NCBI RefSeq assembly: GCF_000211415.1
Contig: NZ_GL890775.1
Location: 748,606-812,605 of the forward strand
Direction of reading: 5' to 3'
DNA from: Enterobacter mori LMG 25706
Lineage (GTDB): Bacteria; Pseudomonadota; Gammaproteobacteria; Enterobacterales; Enterobacteriaceae
DNA: 64,000 bases
A model generated the notes under the pieces. The model did no database searches. It had not been told where the DNA came from and saw nothing but the letters and a program-made list of their open reading frames with translations. Position numbers and translations under genes: made by a program. Positions within the stretch are counted from its first letter, which is position 1. Every line of letters begins with the position of its first letter. This document shows positions 21,222-32,474 of this stretch, piece by piece.

Positions 21222-23341
21222 CGATCTGCTGCTGCAGCCGGCAGATTTCCGGCAGCAGGGCAATCAGCAGGCCGATTTGCTGCAGGACCAGCGGTGCTTT
21301 GTTGTCGGCGCCCGGGTCAAGGTGGGCAATACGTTGGGCCAGTTCATCGAGCGATTGTTGAACGCGCGGCTCATCGGCTGGCCGATGATGAAGTGCATCA
21401 TCGACGTAGCAGACAGCATCATCCAGTAAGGCGAGAATGCCCGGGTTGGTCAGTTTCTCACGGTGTGCGCCCAACGTAGAAATATAGCTAGTGAACGTAT
21501 GATTCAGACACAGCAGACGAAAAGCAGTTTCCCGAATTTCCGCTGTGGCGCGCGGTTCCGTGGACATGTTCGAGACCACCGAAGCCAGTTCGGCATCGCT
21601 GTTATGCGCATCGCGTCGGGCAATGCGATAAGCAAGGCGGTTATCGCGCCCCTGGTGGTATTGCTCAAGGATCGCATCAAGGTACCGGCAGTTTGCATTC
21701 ATCGCCCTGTCTAACACACGCGGCAAATTACGAAAACGCCAGTCGGGCCAGATGAAACTCACCGCCGCCCAGGCGATAGCGCAGCCAATGAGCGTGTCGA
21801 TCACGCGGGGCAGGGCAACTTCAAACCCTTCTCCCAGCAGGTTAAAGCACAGTAAAACCAGCAGCGTGATGAACATCGTCGCGTGGGCGTATTGCACATT
21901 ACGGAAGGCGAAGAACAGTACGCCAGTGATGACGATCAGCACCAGTTGGCCTTCGATGGACGGCACGAAATAGAGCACCGGCAGGCCAATGGCGACGCCT
22001 ACCAGCGTTCCAATAATACGTAACGCCAGGCGGTGGCGGGTGGCGTTATAGTTGGGCTGGCAGACAAACAGGCTGGTGAGCAGGATCCAGTAGCCGTGGT
22101 GTAAACCGGTTATTTGAATAAACGCGTAACCCACGCACAGCACCAGTGACATTCTCACCGCGTGACGAAATAGGGCAGATTCCGGCGTAAAATTGCGGCT
22201 CAGCCGCAGCCACATGTCGCTAACGCTATGCACGCTGTCATCAGCAAGCTGATTATCGGCATCATTGCCCGGCATGGCCATCGCCTGCTCGGATTCAATC
22301 GTCGCGAGCTGAGCATCGATTGCCCGCAGGTTATTAAGCAAAAACCCCAGCGCTTTTATATGTTCCGGTGCGGTTCCACTGGCCTGCACGCGGTCGATTG
22401 CCGCATCAAGATGGCTAAACGCGCGCTCAAACCGCGGGTCATGCTGATAGGGCGTTCGCAGTAAAATTGAACGCGCTAGCTGCTGGCACGCCTGAGACTG
22501 CATGGAAAGTAACCGCTGGAAGCGGAACATCACGTCGCTGTAGCGGAACGTTTCACGCAGGGCTGCATACTGAACGTGCGAAGAGCTGGCGCGCTCATGG
22601 ATGTCCTGAGCGGCAAAGTAGTAGTGAAGTGTTCTTCGCGTTCCGCGTTGGCCGCGGTCTCCGCGCAGTCGGGTCAGCAGGGAGGCTTTGGTCTGGTTCA
22701 GCGTAGCGACCAACTGGCCGTTTGCCAGCGCCAGATCGTAAAGAGGGGCCTGACTTTCCTCTTCGATATCCGGGTCAAACAGCCGGGATTTCAGCTCCAG
22801 ATAAATGAGCCAGCTGCTCATAGCTGCGAGCAAGATTATCCTGCAGAGGGCGCACCGGGAAGATGAGGTGCCCTGTTAACGTCAGGAGGTTATACCAGAT
22901 GGCCCCCAGCAATAGCAGCACGGGTTGCTGGTACCACTGATCGTACAGCGACACGCCCAGCATGGTGTAAATAGCAATCAGCAGCGCGCCAAATGCGATG
23001 GTGGCATAACGCTGTCCAAGCCCGCCAAGCAGAATAAAGCCGCTGGTGGAGAGCGTAAGGCCTAAGGCAAATAGCCAGGGCCACGGGAAGAGCAGCTCGA
23101 CAGACGCGGACGCAATAAAGAAACAGACAAGAGTGATAACCAGGTTGCGCAGACGCCCTGCCAGACGGTCATCGAGGTCCGCAAGCGCCCCCGCAACCAC
23201 CCCTAACGTGAGCGGAATCGTGAGCTTAACGTCATTCAGCCACCACGGCAGGGCAACGGTGCCACAAAGCGCGATAAAAATTCTGACGTTATAAAGCCAG
23301 ATGCTGTTCCAGGTATAACGGCGAAGCAGTGGGCTTAGCAT
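21178..23341 (-). pseudogene. yccS: yccS, inner-membrane FUSC-family protein, split by a one-base frameshift
   Basis: YccS is a ~720-residue inner-membrane protein with two clusters of membrane helices, of unproven transport function. The first frame starts MLSPLLRRYTWNS at 23341 and runs to ARSYEQLA, then diverges and stops at 22775. The family sequence continues in another frame as YLELKSRLFDPDIEE and ends at 21178. Dropping one T from the TTT run (A's at 22803-22805 on the plus strand) joins them as EQLAHYLELKS, matching E. coli EQLARYLELKS in spacing. Either a real homopolymer mutation or a sequencing error; if real, only the first membrane cluster is made. Confidence 0.87.
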
Positions 23342-23359
23342 GAGCGCGGCCAGTCCTTA

Positions 23360-23806
23360 TTACTGAAAACGACGGCGAGCATTGGCCTCACGCGCGGCTT
23401 GCGCCACCTCAACCGGGACGACCCTACGTCCAACCGGCCACAGGGCAATGACGGCAATTTTAAAGTTCGCGATCCCAACAGGAATGCCAATAATCGTCAC
23501 GCACTGGGCGATACCGGCAAAAATGTGCATCAGGCACAGCCACCAGCCAAAGAAAATCAGCCACAGAATATTCAGTACGGTGCCGCCGGTATTCATCAGC
23601 GCGTTTTTACCTTCCGGGTCCAGCTCATCAACGTGGACAGCCTCATTACCGTAGGGAATAAAGGAGAGTTTGGTGATTTCCCAGCAGGAGCGCGTCAGCG
23701 GCAGGGTAAAGATAAGCACGATGCTGACCAGAGTGGCAAAAAGCCAGGAAAGGGTGGTGGCAAAACCGCCCAGCACAAAATTCAACACATTCAGAACGGT
23801 ACGCAT
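23360..23806 (-). CDS. yccF: YccF inner-membrane protein
   Basis: Small membrane protein of 148 residues with two copies of the YccF (DUF307) motif: about residues 1-50 and 75-130 (LWLIFFGWWLCLMHIFAG; GIPVGIANFKIAVIALWP). Function unknown. Conserved neighbour of yccS and probably its upstream operon partner, with 18 bases between the yccF stop and the yccS start. Confidence 0.9.
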   Translation of the reverse strand: MRTVLNVLNFVLGGFATTLSWLFATLVSIVLIFTLPLTRSCWEITKLSFIPYGNEAVHVDELDPEGKNALMNTGGTVLNILWLIFFGWWLCLMHIFAGIAQCVTIIGIPVGIANFKIAVIALWPVGRRVVPVEVAQAAREANARRRFQ

Positions 23807-23929
23807 AAACCCTCACTTCCTTTCGATAAAATTAACGCCCACTGATTGTAACGTTTTTTTAGGCTGGAGCACCTTAAAACTGGCAGTTAAACTATCAGGC
23901 AAATTATCTCTTCGTGGATCCGGCTGGAT

Positions 23930-25984
23930 ATGGAACTGAAAGCAACGTCAATGGGCAAACGCCTGGCTCAACACCCTTACGACAAGGTTGTGCTCCTTAA
24001 CGCGGGAGTGAAAGTCTCCGGGGAACGCCACGAATATCTCATTCCCTTCAATCAAATGTTGGCGATCCACTGTAAACGTGGGCTGGTGTGGGGCGAGCTG
24101 GAGTTCGTTTTGCCTGCCGATAAAGTGGTGCGCCTTCACGGCACCGAGTGGGGGGAAACCCAGCGTTTTCATTACCATCTGAACACGCTCTGGCAGCAGT
24201 GGAGCCAGGATATGAGCGTGATTGCCGCCCAGGTTTTGCAACAGGTACTGGATGAAATCGCGCAGAGCGATGCCCAACACAAATGGCTCACGCGCCAGCA
24301 AACTGCGGGACTGCAGCAAAAAATAAAACAGGCGCTGACTGCGTTGCCGTTCCCCGTAGCGCGTCTCAATGAGTTTGAAAATTGCCGCGATGCATGGCGG
24401 AAGTGCCAGGCATGGCTGAGCGATTTTGATAAAAGTCGCCTGGCGCATAACCAGACCTGGACCGATGCCATGCTCACCCAATATGCTGATTTCTTCAGCA
24501 CGGTCGAGTCATCGCCGCTTAACCCTGCGCAGTCGCGTGCGGTGGTCAACGGTGAACAGTCGCTGCTGGTACTTGCGGGAGCCGGGAGCGGTAAAACCTC
24601 GGTGCTGGTGGCTCGCGCAGGCTGGCTTCTGACCACTGGCGAGGCCGTTGCAGACCAGATTCTGCTGCTGGCATTTGGTCGCAAAGCCGCACAGGAGATG
24701 GACGAACGTATCCAGGCGAGACTGCATACCAAGGATATCTCGGCCAGAACGTTTCATGCGCTTGCGCTGCATATCATTCAGCAGGGCAGCAAGAAAGTCC
24801 CGTCCATCAGTAAGCTGGAAAACGACACGCAGGCGCGCCAGGCGCTGTTCATTAAAACGTGGCGGCAACAGTGCAGTGAGAAAAAAGCACAGGCAAAAGG
24901 CTGGCGTCAGTGGCTGGAGGAAGAGCTGAACTGGGCGGTGCCGGAAGGCAGTTTCTGGCAGGATGACAAGCTGGCACGTCGGCTCGGCTCGCGTCTCGAT
25001 CGTTGGGTCAGCCTGATGCGCATGCACGGCGGTTCGCAGGCCGAGATGATTGAAAGTGCCCCGGAGGCGATCCGCGCGGTGTTTTCAAAGCGCGTGAAGC
25101 TGATGGTTCCGATGCTAAAAGCCTGGAAAACGGCACTGAAAGAGGAGAACGCCGTCGATTTCTCCGGGCTTATCCATCAGGCCATTATCATTTTAGAGAA
25201 GGGGCGTTTCGTCAGCCCGTGGAAGCACATACTGGTTGATGAGTTTCAGGATATCTCTCCGCAGCGTGCCGCTCTGCTCTCGGCGCTGCGGGCGCAGAAC
25301 AAACATACGTCGCTGTTTGCGGTGGGGGATGACTGGCAGGCCATCTATCGCTTTAGCGGGGCGCAGCTTTCACTGACGACAGCGTTTCACCACTATTTTG
25401 GCGAAGGCGATCGCAGCGATCTGGACACCACCTACCGCTTCAATGCGTGCATAGGCGAAATAGCCAACCGCTTTATTCAGCAGAACCCGCACCAGCTGAC
25501 CAAACCGCTCAACAGCCTGACGCCGGGGGATAAAAAAGCGGTCACCCTGTTAGCAGAAGATCAGCTTGAGCCGCTACTGGATAAACTGAGCGGCTACGCG
25601 AAACCCGACGAACGCATTCTGGTGCTGGCTCGCTATCATCACCTCAAACCGGCCGCGCTGGAAAAGGCCGCTACACGCTGGCCGAAACTGCAGCTTGAAT
25701 TTATGACAATTCACGCCAGCAAAGGGCAGCAGGCTGATTATGTGATTGTGGTGGGGCTTAAAGAGGGCAGCGACGGTTTCCCGGCCCCGGCCCGCGAGTC
25801 GGTGATGGAAGAGGCCCTGCTGCCGGTGCCTGAAGATTTCCCGGATGCGGAAGAGCGACGTCTGCTGTATGTGGCGATAACCCGCGCGCGTCATCGCGTA
25901 TGGCTGTTGTTCAATAAAGAGGAGCCATCCGTGTTTGTTGATATTCTGAAGAGTATTGATGTGCCGGTGGCGCGTAAACCATAG
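23930..25984 (+). CDS. helD: DNA helicase IV
   Basis: UvrD/Rep-type superfamily 1 helicase moving 3' to 5' on DNA. 684 residues, the E. coli length. Motifs visible in order: Q-motif NPAQSRAVV, Walker A AGAGSGKTSVLVARAGWLL (near residue 215), Walker B LVDEFQDISPQR, VGDDWQAIYRFSGA, TIHASKGQQADYVIVVG, and ARHRVW at the end. The N-terminal 190 residues are specific to HelD. Start MELKATSMGKRLA. Divergent from yccF. Confidence 0.97.
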   Translation: MELKATSMGKRLAQHPYDKVVLLNAGVKVSGERHEYLIPFNQMLAIHCKRGLVWGELEFVLPADKVVRLHGTEWGETQRFHYHLNTLWQQWSQDMSVIAAQVLQQVLDEIAQSDAQHKWLTRQQTAGLQQKIKQALTALPFPVARLNEFENCRDAWRKCQAWLSDFDKSRLAHNQTWTDAMLTQYADFFSTVESSPLNPAQSRAVVNGEQSLLVLAGAGSGKTSVLVARAGWLLTTGEAVADQILLLAFGRKAAQEMDERIQARLHTKDISARTFHALALHIIQQGSKKVPSISKLENDTQARQALFIKTWRQQCSEKKAQAKGWRQWLEEELNWAVPEGSFWQDDKLARRLGSRLDRWVSLMRMHGGSQAEMIESAPEAIRAVFSKRVKLMVPMLKAWKTALKEENAVDFSGLIHQAIIILEKGRFVSPWKHILVDEFQDISPQRAALLSALRAQNKHTSLFAVGDDWQAIYRFSGAQLSLTTAFHHYFGEGDRSDLDTTYRFNACIGEIANRFIQQNPHQLTKPLNSLTPGDKKAVTLLAEDQLEPLLDKLSGYAKPDERILVLARYHHLKPAALEKAATRWPKLQLEFMTIHASKGQQADYVIVVGLKEGSDGFPAPARESVMEEALLPVPEDFPDAEERRLLYVAITRARHRVWLLFNKEEPSVFVDILKSIDVPVARKP

Positions 25985-26002
25985 CGATGCCAGGCAAGAT
26001 TT

Positions 26003-26036
26003 TGTAGGCCGGGTAAGGCGCAGCCGCCACCCGGCA
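26003..26036. repeat. REP (repetitive extragenic palindrome) element
   Basis: TGTAGGCCGGGTAAGGCGCA followed by GCCGCCACCCGGCA is a typical enterobacterial REP unit lying 20 bases after helD and just before the mgsA stop. Its exact reverse complement occurs at 49420-49453. Confidence 0.88.
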
Positions 26037-26042
26037 AAAAAG

Positions 26043-26501
26043 CTACTTCAGTCTCTCGGAAAGATAGCGCTGATAGTCCGGAATAAGAATATCAACCGGC
26101 GAGTTAAACTGCGGCGATTCAATGATGAAATCCGCCGTCGACAGGTTCGTTGCCACCGGAATATTCCACACCGTCGCCAGGCGCAGCAGCGCTTTAACAT
26201 CCGGATCGTGCGGAACCGCATTCAGCGGATCCCAGAAGAAAATCAGCACATCAATTTTCCCTTCCGAAATCTGTGCGCCTACCTGCTGATCGCCGCCCAT
26301 CGGGCCGCTCAGCATGGCGTTCACTTCGAGACCCGTTTCGCGCTGGATCAGATTGCCGGTTGTACCGGTCGCTGAGAGGGCGTGCTTTTCCAGCAATGAC
26401 TGATGGCGGCGAACCCAGTTAAGCAGCATTTGTTTACAGTGATCGTGCGCAACCAGAGCAATGTGTTTGCGTTCCGGGAGCGTGCGTGTTGTCAGTTCCA
26501 T
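26043..26501 (-). CDS. mgsA: Methylglyoxal synthase
   Basis: Converts dihydroxyacetone phosphate to methylglyoxal and phosphate, a bypass relieving sugar-phosphate stress. 152 residues from [20 protein letters not shown]; the catalytic Asp lies in [11 protein letters not shown], and [13 protein letters not shown] and the TGTTGNLI phosphate-binding loop are present. In-frame ATGs at 26507 and 26513 are possible, but 26501 gives the usual family start. Confidence 0.96.
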   Translation of the reverse strand: MELTTRTLPERKHIALVAHDHCKQMLLNWVRRHQSLLEKHALSATGTTGNLIQRETGLEVNAMLSGPMGGDQQVGAQISEGKIDVLIFFWDPLNAVPHDPDVKALLRLATVWNIPVATNLSTADFIIESPQFNSPVDILIPDYQRYLSERLK

Positions 26502-26581
26502 AATCATATCCATCAGGTTAACTGACTACACGATGACGGGAACCGCCTGATGCTGCAAGAGAAAGGCGTAAAAAATGTGGC

Positions 26582-27244
26582 TTACGACGAAGGTTGTTGT
26601 TTTGCCCACTGCAAAAAGCGGGCGCGCGTATCGGGATCGGCCTGCTGGAACCAGAATTTCAGGCGTTGTTCCGTCAGCGTCTGGGACTGAGGCGGTATAA
26701 CATCCAGCTCTGAAACACCGGATAACAGCGTACTGTCGTCGGCCATCATGGTGGCAAACTGCGGAAGAGAGGCGCGTTTACCCGCTTTGTTATAAGACTC
26801 GGTTGCGGCCTCGTAGTCCGTGCCTTTTGGCGAGGTGGTTAGCGCCAGAATATCAAGCTTCACCGGGATCGGCATCGAATCCCCATCCAGCAGCTCAACG
26901 CGCGGCGCGGTGTCGAAAGCGACAGACTCTTTTTCGCTCTCAAGCCGCGGCAGGGTAATGTTTACCTGACTGACCCGCTGGGTATTAAAGCTGACAATCA
27001 GTGGGGGAGAGATGTACATCCGTTGTTCATGATTCGCAAGACCGATCGTTTTTTCTACCCGAAACACCAGCTGATGCGGCCCGTTATCCAGTTCGATGCT
27101 CTCTGCGCCGCGCAATAATGAACTGGAGACTTTTTTTCCGTCCAGCACCAGCAGGTCAATATCAGTCGAGAGCCGAAGCGTGGTTGCAAAAACGCAAACC
27201 GGCATCACTAACGCAATCACAGCAGAGACAATGCCGGTTTTCAT
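26582..27244 (-). CDS. yccT: YccT/DUF2057 family periplasmic protein
   Basis: 220-residue protein with a signal peptide ([20 protein letters not shown], cleavage after VFA). The mature part starts [19 protein letters not shown]. The E. coli homologue has been linked to CsgA secretion and curli control, but its molecular role is not settled. The frame is open to 27274; ATG 27244 starts the signal peptide. Placement between mgsA and yccU is conserved. Confidence 0.9.
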   Translation of the reverse strand: MKTGIVSAVIALVMPVCVFATTLRLSTDIDLLVLDGKKVSSSLLRGAESIELDNGPHQLVFRVEKTIGLANHEQRMYISPPLIVSFNTQRVSQVNITLPRLESEKESVAFDTAPRVELLDGDSMPIPVKLDILALTTSPKGTDYEAATESYNKAGKRASLPQFATMMADDSTLLSGVSELDVIPPQSQTLTEQRLKFWFQQADPDTRARFLQWAKQQPSS

Positions 27245-27414
27245 AGGTGACTCCAGATGAAAATATACCCGCAAGAATGTATCAAAATTTTTCGATAATC
27301 ACGTTTACTAACATATAGACATAAATCACCGTTTTGCCCTCATACATCTGTATGGGATGGATGGTTGAGATGTGCGCTTTGGCGTACACTTTGAAAAAAG
27401 CCAGGAGAAAAAGC

Positions 27415-27828
27415 ATGAGAGAGAATGATATTGCCGAGATTTTGACATCCACGCGCACTATTGCGCTGGTGGGTGCCAGCGATAAACCGGATCGTCCAAG
27501 TTATCGCGTGATGAAATACCTTCTCGATCAGGGCTATCACGTGATCCCCGTTTCGCCGAAAGTGGCGGGAAAGACGTTATTAGGCCAGCAGGGCTATGCC
27601 ACGCTTAACGATGTACCGGAAAAAGTGGACATGGTAGATGTGTTCCGTAATTCCGAGGCGGCATGGGGTGTCGCGCAGGAAGCGATTGCCATTGGTGCGA
27701 AAACGCTGTGGATGCAGTTGGGCGTCATCAACGAGCAGGCTGCCGTACTGGCGCGCGAGGCGGGTTTACAGGTGGTTATGGACAGATGCCCTGCGATTGA
27801 AATTCCCCGGCTGGGGCTGGCTAAGTAA
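27415..27828 (+). CDS. yccU: CoA-binding domain protein YccU
   Basis: 137-residue single CoA_binding Rossmann domain: [22 protein letters not shown] near the N-terminus and ending [15 protein letters not shown]. Function unknown; related domains occur in succinyl-CoA synthetase and protein acetyltransferases. CAGGAG is ten bases before the ATG. The frame extends upstream to 27334, but that part has no family similarity. Confidence 0.92.
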   Translation: MRENDIAEILTSTRTIALVGASDKPDRPSYRVMKYLLDQGYHVIPVSPKVAGKTLLGQQGYATLNDVPEKVDMVDVFRNSEAAWGVAQEAIAIGAKTLWMQLGVINEQAAVLAREAGLQVVMDRCPAIEIPRLGLAK

Positions 27829-27830
27829 AA

Positions 27831-27857
27831 AAAAGGCCCGATTATCGGGCTTTTTTT
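27831..27857. terminator. Terminator between yccU and hspQ
   Basis: GCCCGA (27836-27841) and TCGGGC (27845-27850) form the stem, with eight A residues on the left and seven T on the right, so it is bidirectional for the convergent genes yccU and hspQ. Confidence 0.9.
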
Positions 27858-27863
27858 ACACGC

Positions 27864-28241
<378 letters not shown>

Positions 28242-29432
28242 TTACATGACGCGACAGGCAAACCCTTTCAGATACAGCCCTTCCGGGTAGGTAGCGATCA
28301 CCGGATGATCGGCCGCCTGACGGAACTGCTCTATAAATTGTACATCACGACCAGCATCTATTGCGGCATCGGCGATGATTTTCTGAAATAAATCTGTGGT
28401 CATCAGGCCGGAGCAGGAGAAAGTGAGCAGAACCCCGCCCGGGTTCAGCAGCTGGATAGCCAGCATGTTGATATCTTTATACCCGCGGCATGCACCCATC
28501 AGCTGGCTTTTGTTTTCCACAAACTTAGGCGGATCCATGACGATAACATCGAACTTCTCGCCCTGGTCGCGATATTTACGCAGCAGCTTGAAGACGTCAT
28601 CACGTACAAACTCCGCTTTGCTCAGGTCCAGTTTGTTTAGCTCAACGTTCTGTTTCGCCACGTCCAGCGCTTCCTGTGACGTATCCACGCTAACGACCTG
28701 GGCACAGCCGCCCATTAGCGCAGACACCGCAAAACCGCCCGTGTAGGAGAAGCAGTTCAGCACGCGCTTGTTCGCCACGTACTGACGGGTTGCCAGACGG
28801 CTGTCGCGCTGGTCGAGGTAGTAACCTGTTTTGTGGCCGCCCTGAATATCCACCAGCAGCTTCATGCCGTGTTCTTCGATAGGCAGCAGGGCAGGCGGTA
28901 ATTCACCGGTAACAGGCCCTTGCGTCAGCTCCATGCCCTCTTTTTTACGCACCGCCACATCGCTGCGGTCATAAATGGCGCATTCAGGGAACAGAGACTG
29001 AAGGGCGCTGATCAGGGCAGCACGCTGATATTCCGCACCTGCGCTTAACAGCTGCAGCACCATAAAGTTGCCGAAGCGATCGATGGTCACGCCCGGCAGA
29101 CCGTCGGACTCACCGGCGATCAGTCGATAGCTGTCCAGCCCGTCACGTTTTGCCAGCCACTCACGCCACTGCTGAGCTTGCTGCAGGCGGCGGACGAAGA
29201 AATCGATATCGATGGTTTCATCTTTATCGAACGTCCAGACGCGAGCGCGGATCTGCGATGCTGGCGAGTATGCGCCGCGCGCTAACCATTTCCCCTGATG
29301 GTCAACGATATCGATGGTTTCACCGAGGTTGGCTTTACCTTCCATACGCGCAACCGCACCGGAAAAGACCCAGGGATGGCGGCGCAGCAATGACTTCTCG
29401 CGCCCTTTGGCTAACACTAAACGTACACTCAT
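28242..29432 (-). CDS. rlmI: 23S rRNA m5C1962 methyltransferase RlmI
   Basis: 396 residues: an N-terminal PUA domain (about 1-75, [14 protein letters not shown]), an [24 protein letters not shown] linker, and a Rossmann methyltransferase with [19 protein letters not shown] and DPPKFVENK. The catalytic Cys is in [10 protein letters not shown]. The frame is open to 29498; ATG 29432 ([14 protein letters not shown]) is the family start. In E. coli the next gene is yccX; here a xyloside cassette is inserted. Confidence 0.96.
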   Translation of the reverse strand: MSVRLVLAKGREKSLLRRHPWVFSGAVARMEGKANLGETIDIVDHQGKWLARGAYSPASQIRARVWTFDKDETIDIDFFVRRLQQAQQWREWLAKRDGLDSYRLIAGESDGLPGVTIDRFGNFMVLQLLSAGAEYQRAALISALQSLFPECAIYDRSDVAVRKKEGMELTQGPVTGELPPALLPIEEHGMKLLVDIQGGHKTGYYLDQRDSRLATRQYVANKRVLNCFSYTGGFAVSALMGGCAQVVSVDTSQEALDVAKQNVELNKLDLSKAEFVRDDVFKLLRKYRDQGEKFDVIVMDPPKFVENKSQLMGACRGYKDINMLAIQLLNPGGVLLTFSCSGLMTTDLFQKIIADAAIDAGRDVQFIEQFRQAADHPVIATYPEGLYLKGFACRVM

Positions 29433-29523
29433 AATTTCTATTCTGTCGATTGCATGGAAATGGCGCGTAGAGTAGCACAGAAGGCCAGTGGCAATCATCT
29501 GCGGACACTCTTAGCGCCCTTAA

Positions 29524-31125
29524 CTAAAAATCTTCCGGGAAATAGGCAAAGTAGTCAAAATCGGCCGGGATATGTTCGCCCGTGAAATCCTGACAGCACA
29601 TCCCGACAAAGGCACCGGTGAAGCGCTCTATGCCACGTTCCTTAAAATATTCATCGGACAGTTTGCTGTATTCAACATAACCCCCAATTGGGATCCATTT
29701 TTTTTCATCGAGTGAATAGTAAAAAAGAGCGCCATCATCTTTGACGCAGACTCTGAGGTAAACCAGACCTTCTGCCGCAATTTTTACCCCTTCTCCTGTC
29801 GGTAAGGAGAATCGGTTCAGGTCATTAACCATCAAATTGACCGTCCGTTCTCCCGCGTCGTTACAGGATATGTTCAGATAAACGTAGTTGGTGGTGTCGT
29901 AAAAGCAGACCAGCCCGGCCATCTGCTGGAAGGAGCGAGGCTTAAAATCTACGCATGTCTGAGCGGTAAACGTAAAATCGGTTTGTCGTCTTGCCAGCAG
30001 GCTTTGATAGTGCTGTGAACTCAGGGATTCACAACCCCGTAACCGTAGCCATCCGCGTCTTTCCGTAAGGGTGCACATTTCCTCGCTTAAGGGGATGCGT
30101 AGCGACTGGTAGTGAAGGGGTAGCTCCGGCGTATTGAACTCATCCCGGGCTGGCGGCGTTGGCCACGGACGTTCTTTCAGGCGCGTCTGCACCGTTAATT
30201 CTGGCGTAATGCTGTTATTTGTTAAGCGCAGCCAGCCATCCTCCGCCCAGTAAACCTGCTGAATAGCGGTTTCTCGCCCCATCGGGCTGCGTCCTTTTGA
30301 GGGCAACGGTCGCCCGCATAAATGCACAATAACCCATTCGCCCAGACCGTTATCAAAAAGATCCGCATGGCCGACGCGCTGTAAAGGTAAACGACAATCA
30401 AAGCGGGATGTCATCATTTGCCCGATCGGATCGGTTTCGTAGGGGCCAAACAGATGTCGGGAGCGCGCCAGCGTGACGCCATGATTATAAAATGTTCCGC
30501 CTTCGGCCACTAACAAATAGAACCAGCCATTCAACTCATAAATATGTGGCCCTTCGGTGATGCCCAAATCGGTACCGGCGAAAATTTTACGGCACTCGCC
30601 GGTTAAACGATTATTCTGCTCATCGTATTGCTGGATGATTATGCCATTCCATTTCGGGAATCCTGCCTCCCCGCCGTCCCTGTAGCTCATCTCCATGCTC
30701 ACAAGCCATTTCGTACCGTCACTGTGGTGGAACAGCGAGGGATCAATCCCTCTGCTATTGAGATACGTTGGCTCAGACCATTCACCTTCGATATCGTCCG
30801 TGGTCACGATAAAGTTATTCGGGTCCCAGAAACGTCCGGTCACGTTTTTGACATCGGTATAAATGAGATAAAATTTTCCGGCATCGTAGCTGAGGCATGG
30901 CGCATAGATTCCGCCGGAATTCGGATTCCCGCGCATGTTCAACTGACTTTTTCGCTTCAGGGGATGAGAAATCAGCTGCCAGTTTTTGAGATCGTATGAT
31001 TTATACAAACAAATACCTGGAAACCATTCAAATGTCGATGTTGCTAAGTAATACGCCTCACCCACACTTATAATAGAGGGGTCCGGATTAAAGCCTGGGA
31101 TAATGGGGTTGGTTATTATGGTCAT
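29524..31125 (-). CDS. Glycoside hydrolase family 43 beta-xylosidase
   Basis: Likely cytoplasmic exo-xylosidase releasing xylose from xylo-oligosaccharides; no signal peptide. 533 residues: an N-terminal five-bladed propeller with the GH43 acids in NPIIPGFNPDPSII (Asp, general base), SRGIDPSLFHH (Asp) and GITEGPHIY (Glu, general acid), then a C-terminal concanavalin-like domain from about residue 335. This is the layout of XynB-type xylosidases. It begins 35 bases after the symporter gene, so the two form an operon. Substrate inferred from family; arabinofuranosidase activity is possible. Confidence 0.88.
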   Translation of the reverse strand: MTIITNPIIPGFNPDPSIISVGEAYYLATSTFEWFPGICLYKSYDLKNWQLISHPLKRKSQLNMRGNPNSGGIYAPCLSYDAGKFYLIYTDVKNVTGRFWDPNNFIVTTDDIEGEWSEPTYLNSRGIDPSLFHHSDGTKWLVSMEMSYRDGGEAGFPKWNGIIIQQYDEQNNRLTGECRKIFAGTDLGITEGPHIYELNGWFYLLVAEGGTFYNHGVTLARSRHLFGPYETDPIGQMMTSRFDCRLPLQRVGHADLFDNGLGEWVIVHLCGRPLPSKGRSPMGRETAIQQVYWAEDGWLRLTNNSITPELTVQTRLKERPWPTPPARDEFNTPELPLHYQSLRIPLSEEMCTLTERRGWLRLRGCESLSSQHYQSLLARRQTDFTFTAQTCVDFKPRSFQQMAGLVCFYDTTNYVYLNISCNDAGERTVNLMVNDLNRFSLPTGEGVKIAAEGLVYLRVCVKDDGALFYYSLDEKKWIPIGGYVEYSKLSDEYFKERGIERFTGAFVGMCCQDFTGEHIPADFDYFAYFPEDF

Positions 31126-31160
31126 CTTTGATTCCTGTTATGAAAATAGCGTTGGTAACG

Positions 31161-32474
31161 TCAGGCTTGTAAATCATTGTGGGCCCGGTATTGCCTCATG
31201 ATGAGATACATCATGAAGACAAAAGCAGCGGGAATAAGCGTAAAGATAAGCCGCACAATCAGAATGGCGAGGTCGGTTTGGATCGCAGCACTGCCCACAT
31301 AGCCACCAACGGTGAGCAGCCAGCCAATGATGGCACCGCCAACCGCAATGCCAATTTTTATAGCGAAAAGGTTGGTTGAGAAAACTAAGCCACTCAGCGA
31401 AATGTTTGACCGTTTTTCAACGTTATCAATGATGTCGCTGAGCAGGCTCCATTGCAGGGGGGCAGAACTGGCGTCGATGAAATGAATCAGACAGATCACC
31501 AGGCAAACCGGCAGGACGTATTCTGCAGGAATGGCGAAAAGAATAATTAAGATAATGGCTTGTATAATTAACGAAACTTTATATGACAATACCCGGTCAT
31601 GATTTTTATATAATAGCGTTGTCGACAATGCGCCCACAAATCGGGTGCAGAGAATAATAATAAGCACAAGCCCCACTAAATCGGGTCTTTTCAGATAGTA
31701 GCTAACGAAGTAAATGGCTCCACCCGTTTTCAGGATGCCAGCGATAAGGCTTGCAATATTGAGGCTGAAAATACAGCGCCAGTTATGATCTTTCACCACG
31801 ACAGTCAGATCATCATAGATACCACGAAAGTTACGTTTTTTATCCACCGCTTTCGTGTAATGTTCCCTGGTCATGGCAAAGCAACAGTAAAACATTATAG
31901 TGCTGATCGCCCCCATAATCACCATCGCCAGAAAATAGCCTTTCTGTAGATCGCCTTCACCCAAAATTTTGGTTAATGGTAGCGCCACGACGGAAACAAT
32001 AATCCCTCCTAAAGCAGCGAAGGCAAAACGATAAGACTGCATTGAAACCCGTTCTTTTGCATCCCTGGAAATGTTATTAATCAGCGCGCAGTAGGGAACG
32101 TTAACGAGGGAATAAAAAAGCGAGAGGGCAGTATAAGACACATACGCATAGACAATTTTGGCCGTCTCGCCAAAATCGGGTGTATAAAACGTCAGGGCAC
32201 CAAAAATACCGAAGGGCAGCGAGAACCAGAGGAGATAAGGTCTGAACTGACCGTACCGGGTCTGAGTATGGTCGGCCAGATAGCCAATGTACACGTCGGC
32301 AATGGCATCAAACGCTCTGACGACCAGGAACATGGTCCCCATATGAAAAGCGCTTAGTCCGTAGATATCTGTATAAAAGTAGGCCATGAAAAGCATTATC
32401 GTTTGCCAGATAATATTTGACGCACCATCACCTAACCCATAACCAATCTTTTCTTTGAATCCTATTTTTCTCAT
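31161..32474 (-). CDS. GPH-family sugar:cation symporter (xyloside transporter)
   Basis: 437-residue, 12-helix transporter of the MelB/XynT/YagG type. The start MRKIGFKEKIGYGLGDGASN is the conserved N-terminal signature of the glycoside-pentoside-hexuronide family, and RAFDAIADVYIGYLADHT carries the Asp residues used for cation coupling. Paired with a GH43 xylosidase, so xylo-oligosaccharide or xyloside import is the likely role. Codon use and base composition look more AT-rich than the flanking core genes. Confidence 0.88.
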   Translation of the reverse strand: MRKIGFKEKIGYGLGDGASNIIWQTIMLFMAYFYTDIYGLSAFHMGTMFLVVRAFDAIADVYIGYLADHTQTRYGQFRPYLLWFSLPFGIFGALTFYTPDFGETAKIVYAYVSYTALSLFYSLVNVPYCALINNISRDAKERVSMQSYRFAFAALGGIIVSVVALPLTKILGEGDLQKGYFLAMVIMGAISTIMFYCCFAMTREHYTKAVDKKRNFRGIYDDLTVVVKDHNWRCIFSLNIASLIAGILKTGGAIYFVSYYLKRPDLVGLVLIIILCTRFVGALSTTLLYKNHDRVLSYKVSLIIQAIILIILFAIPAEYVLPVCLVICLIHFIDASSAPLQWSLLSDIIDNVEKRSNISLSGLVFSTNLFAIKIGIAVGGAIIGWLLTVGGYVGSAAIQTDLAILIVRLIFTLIPAAFVFMMYLIMRQYRAHNDLQA

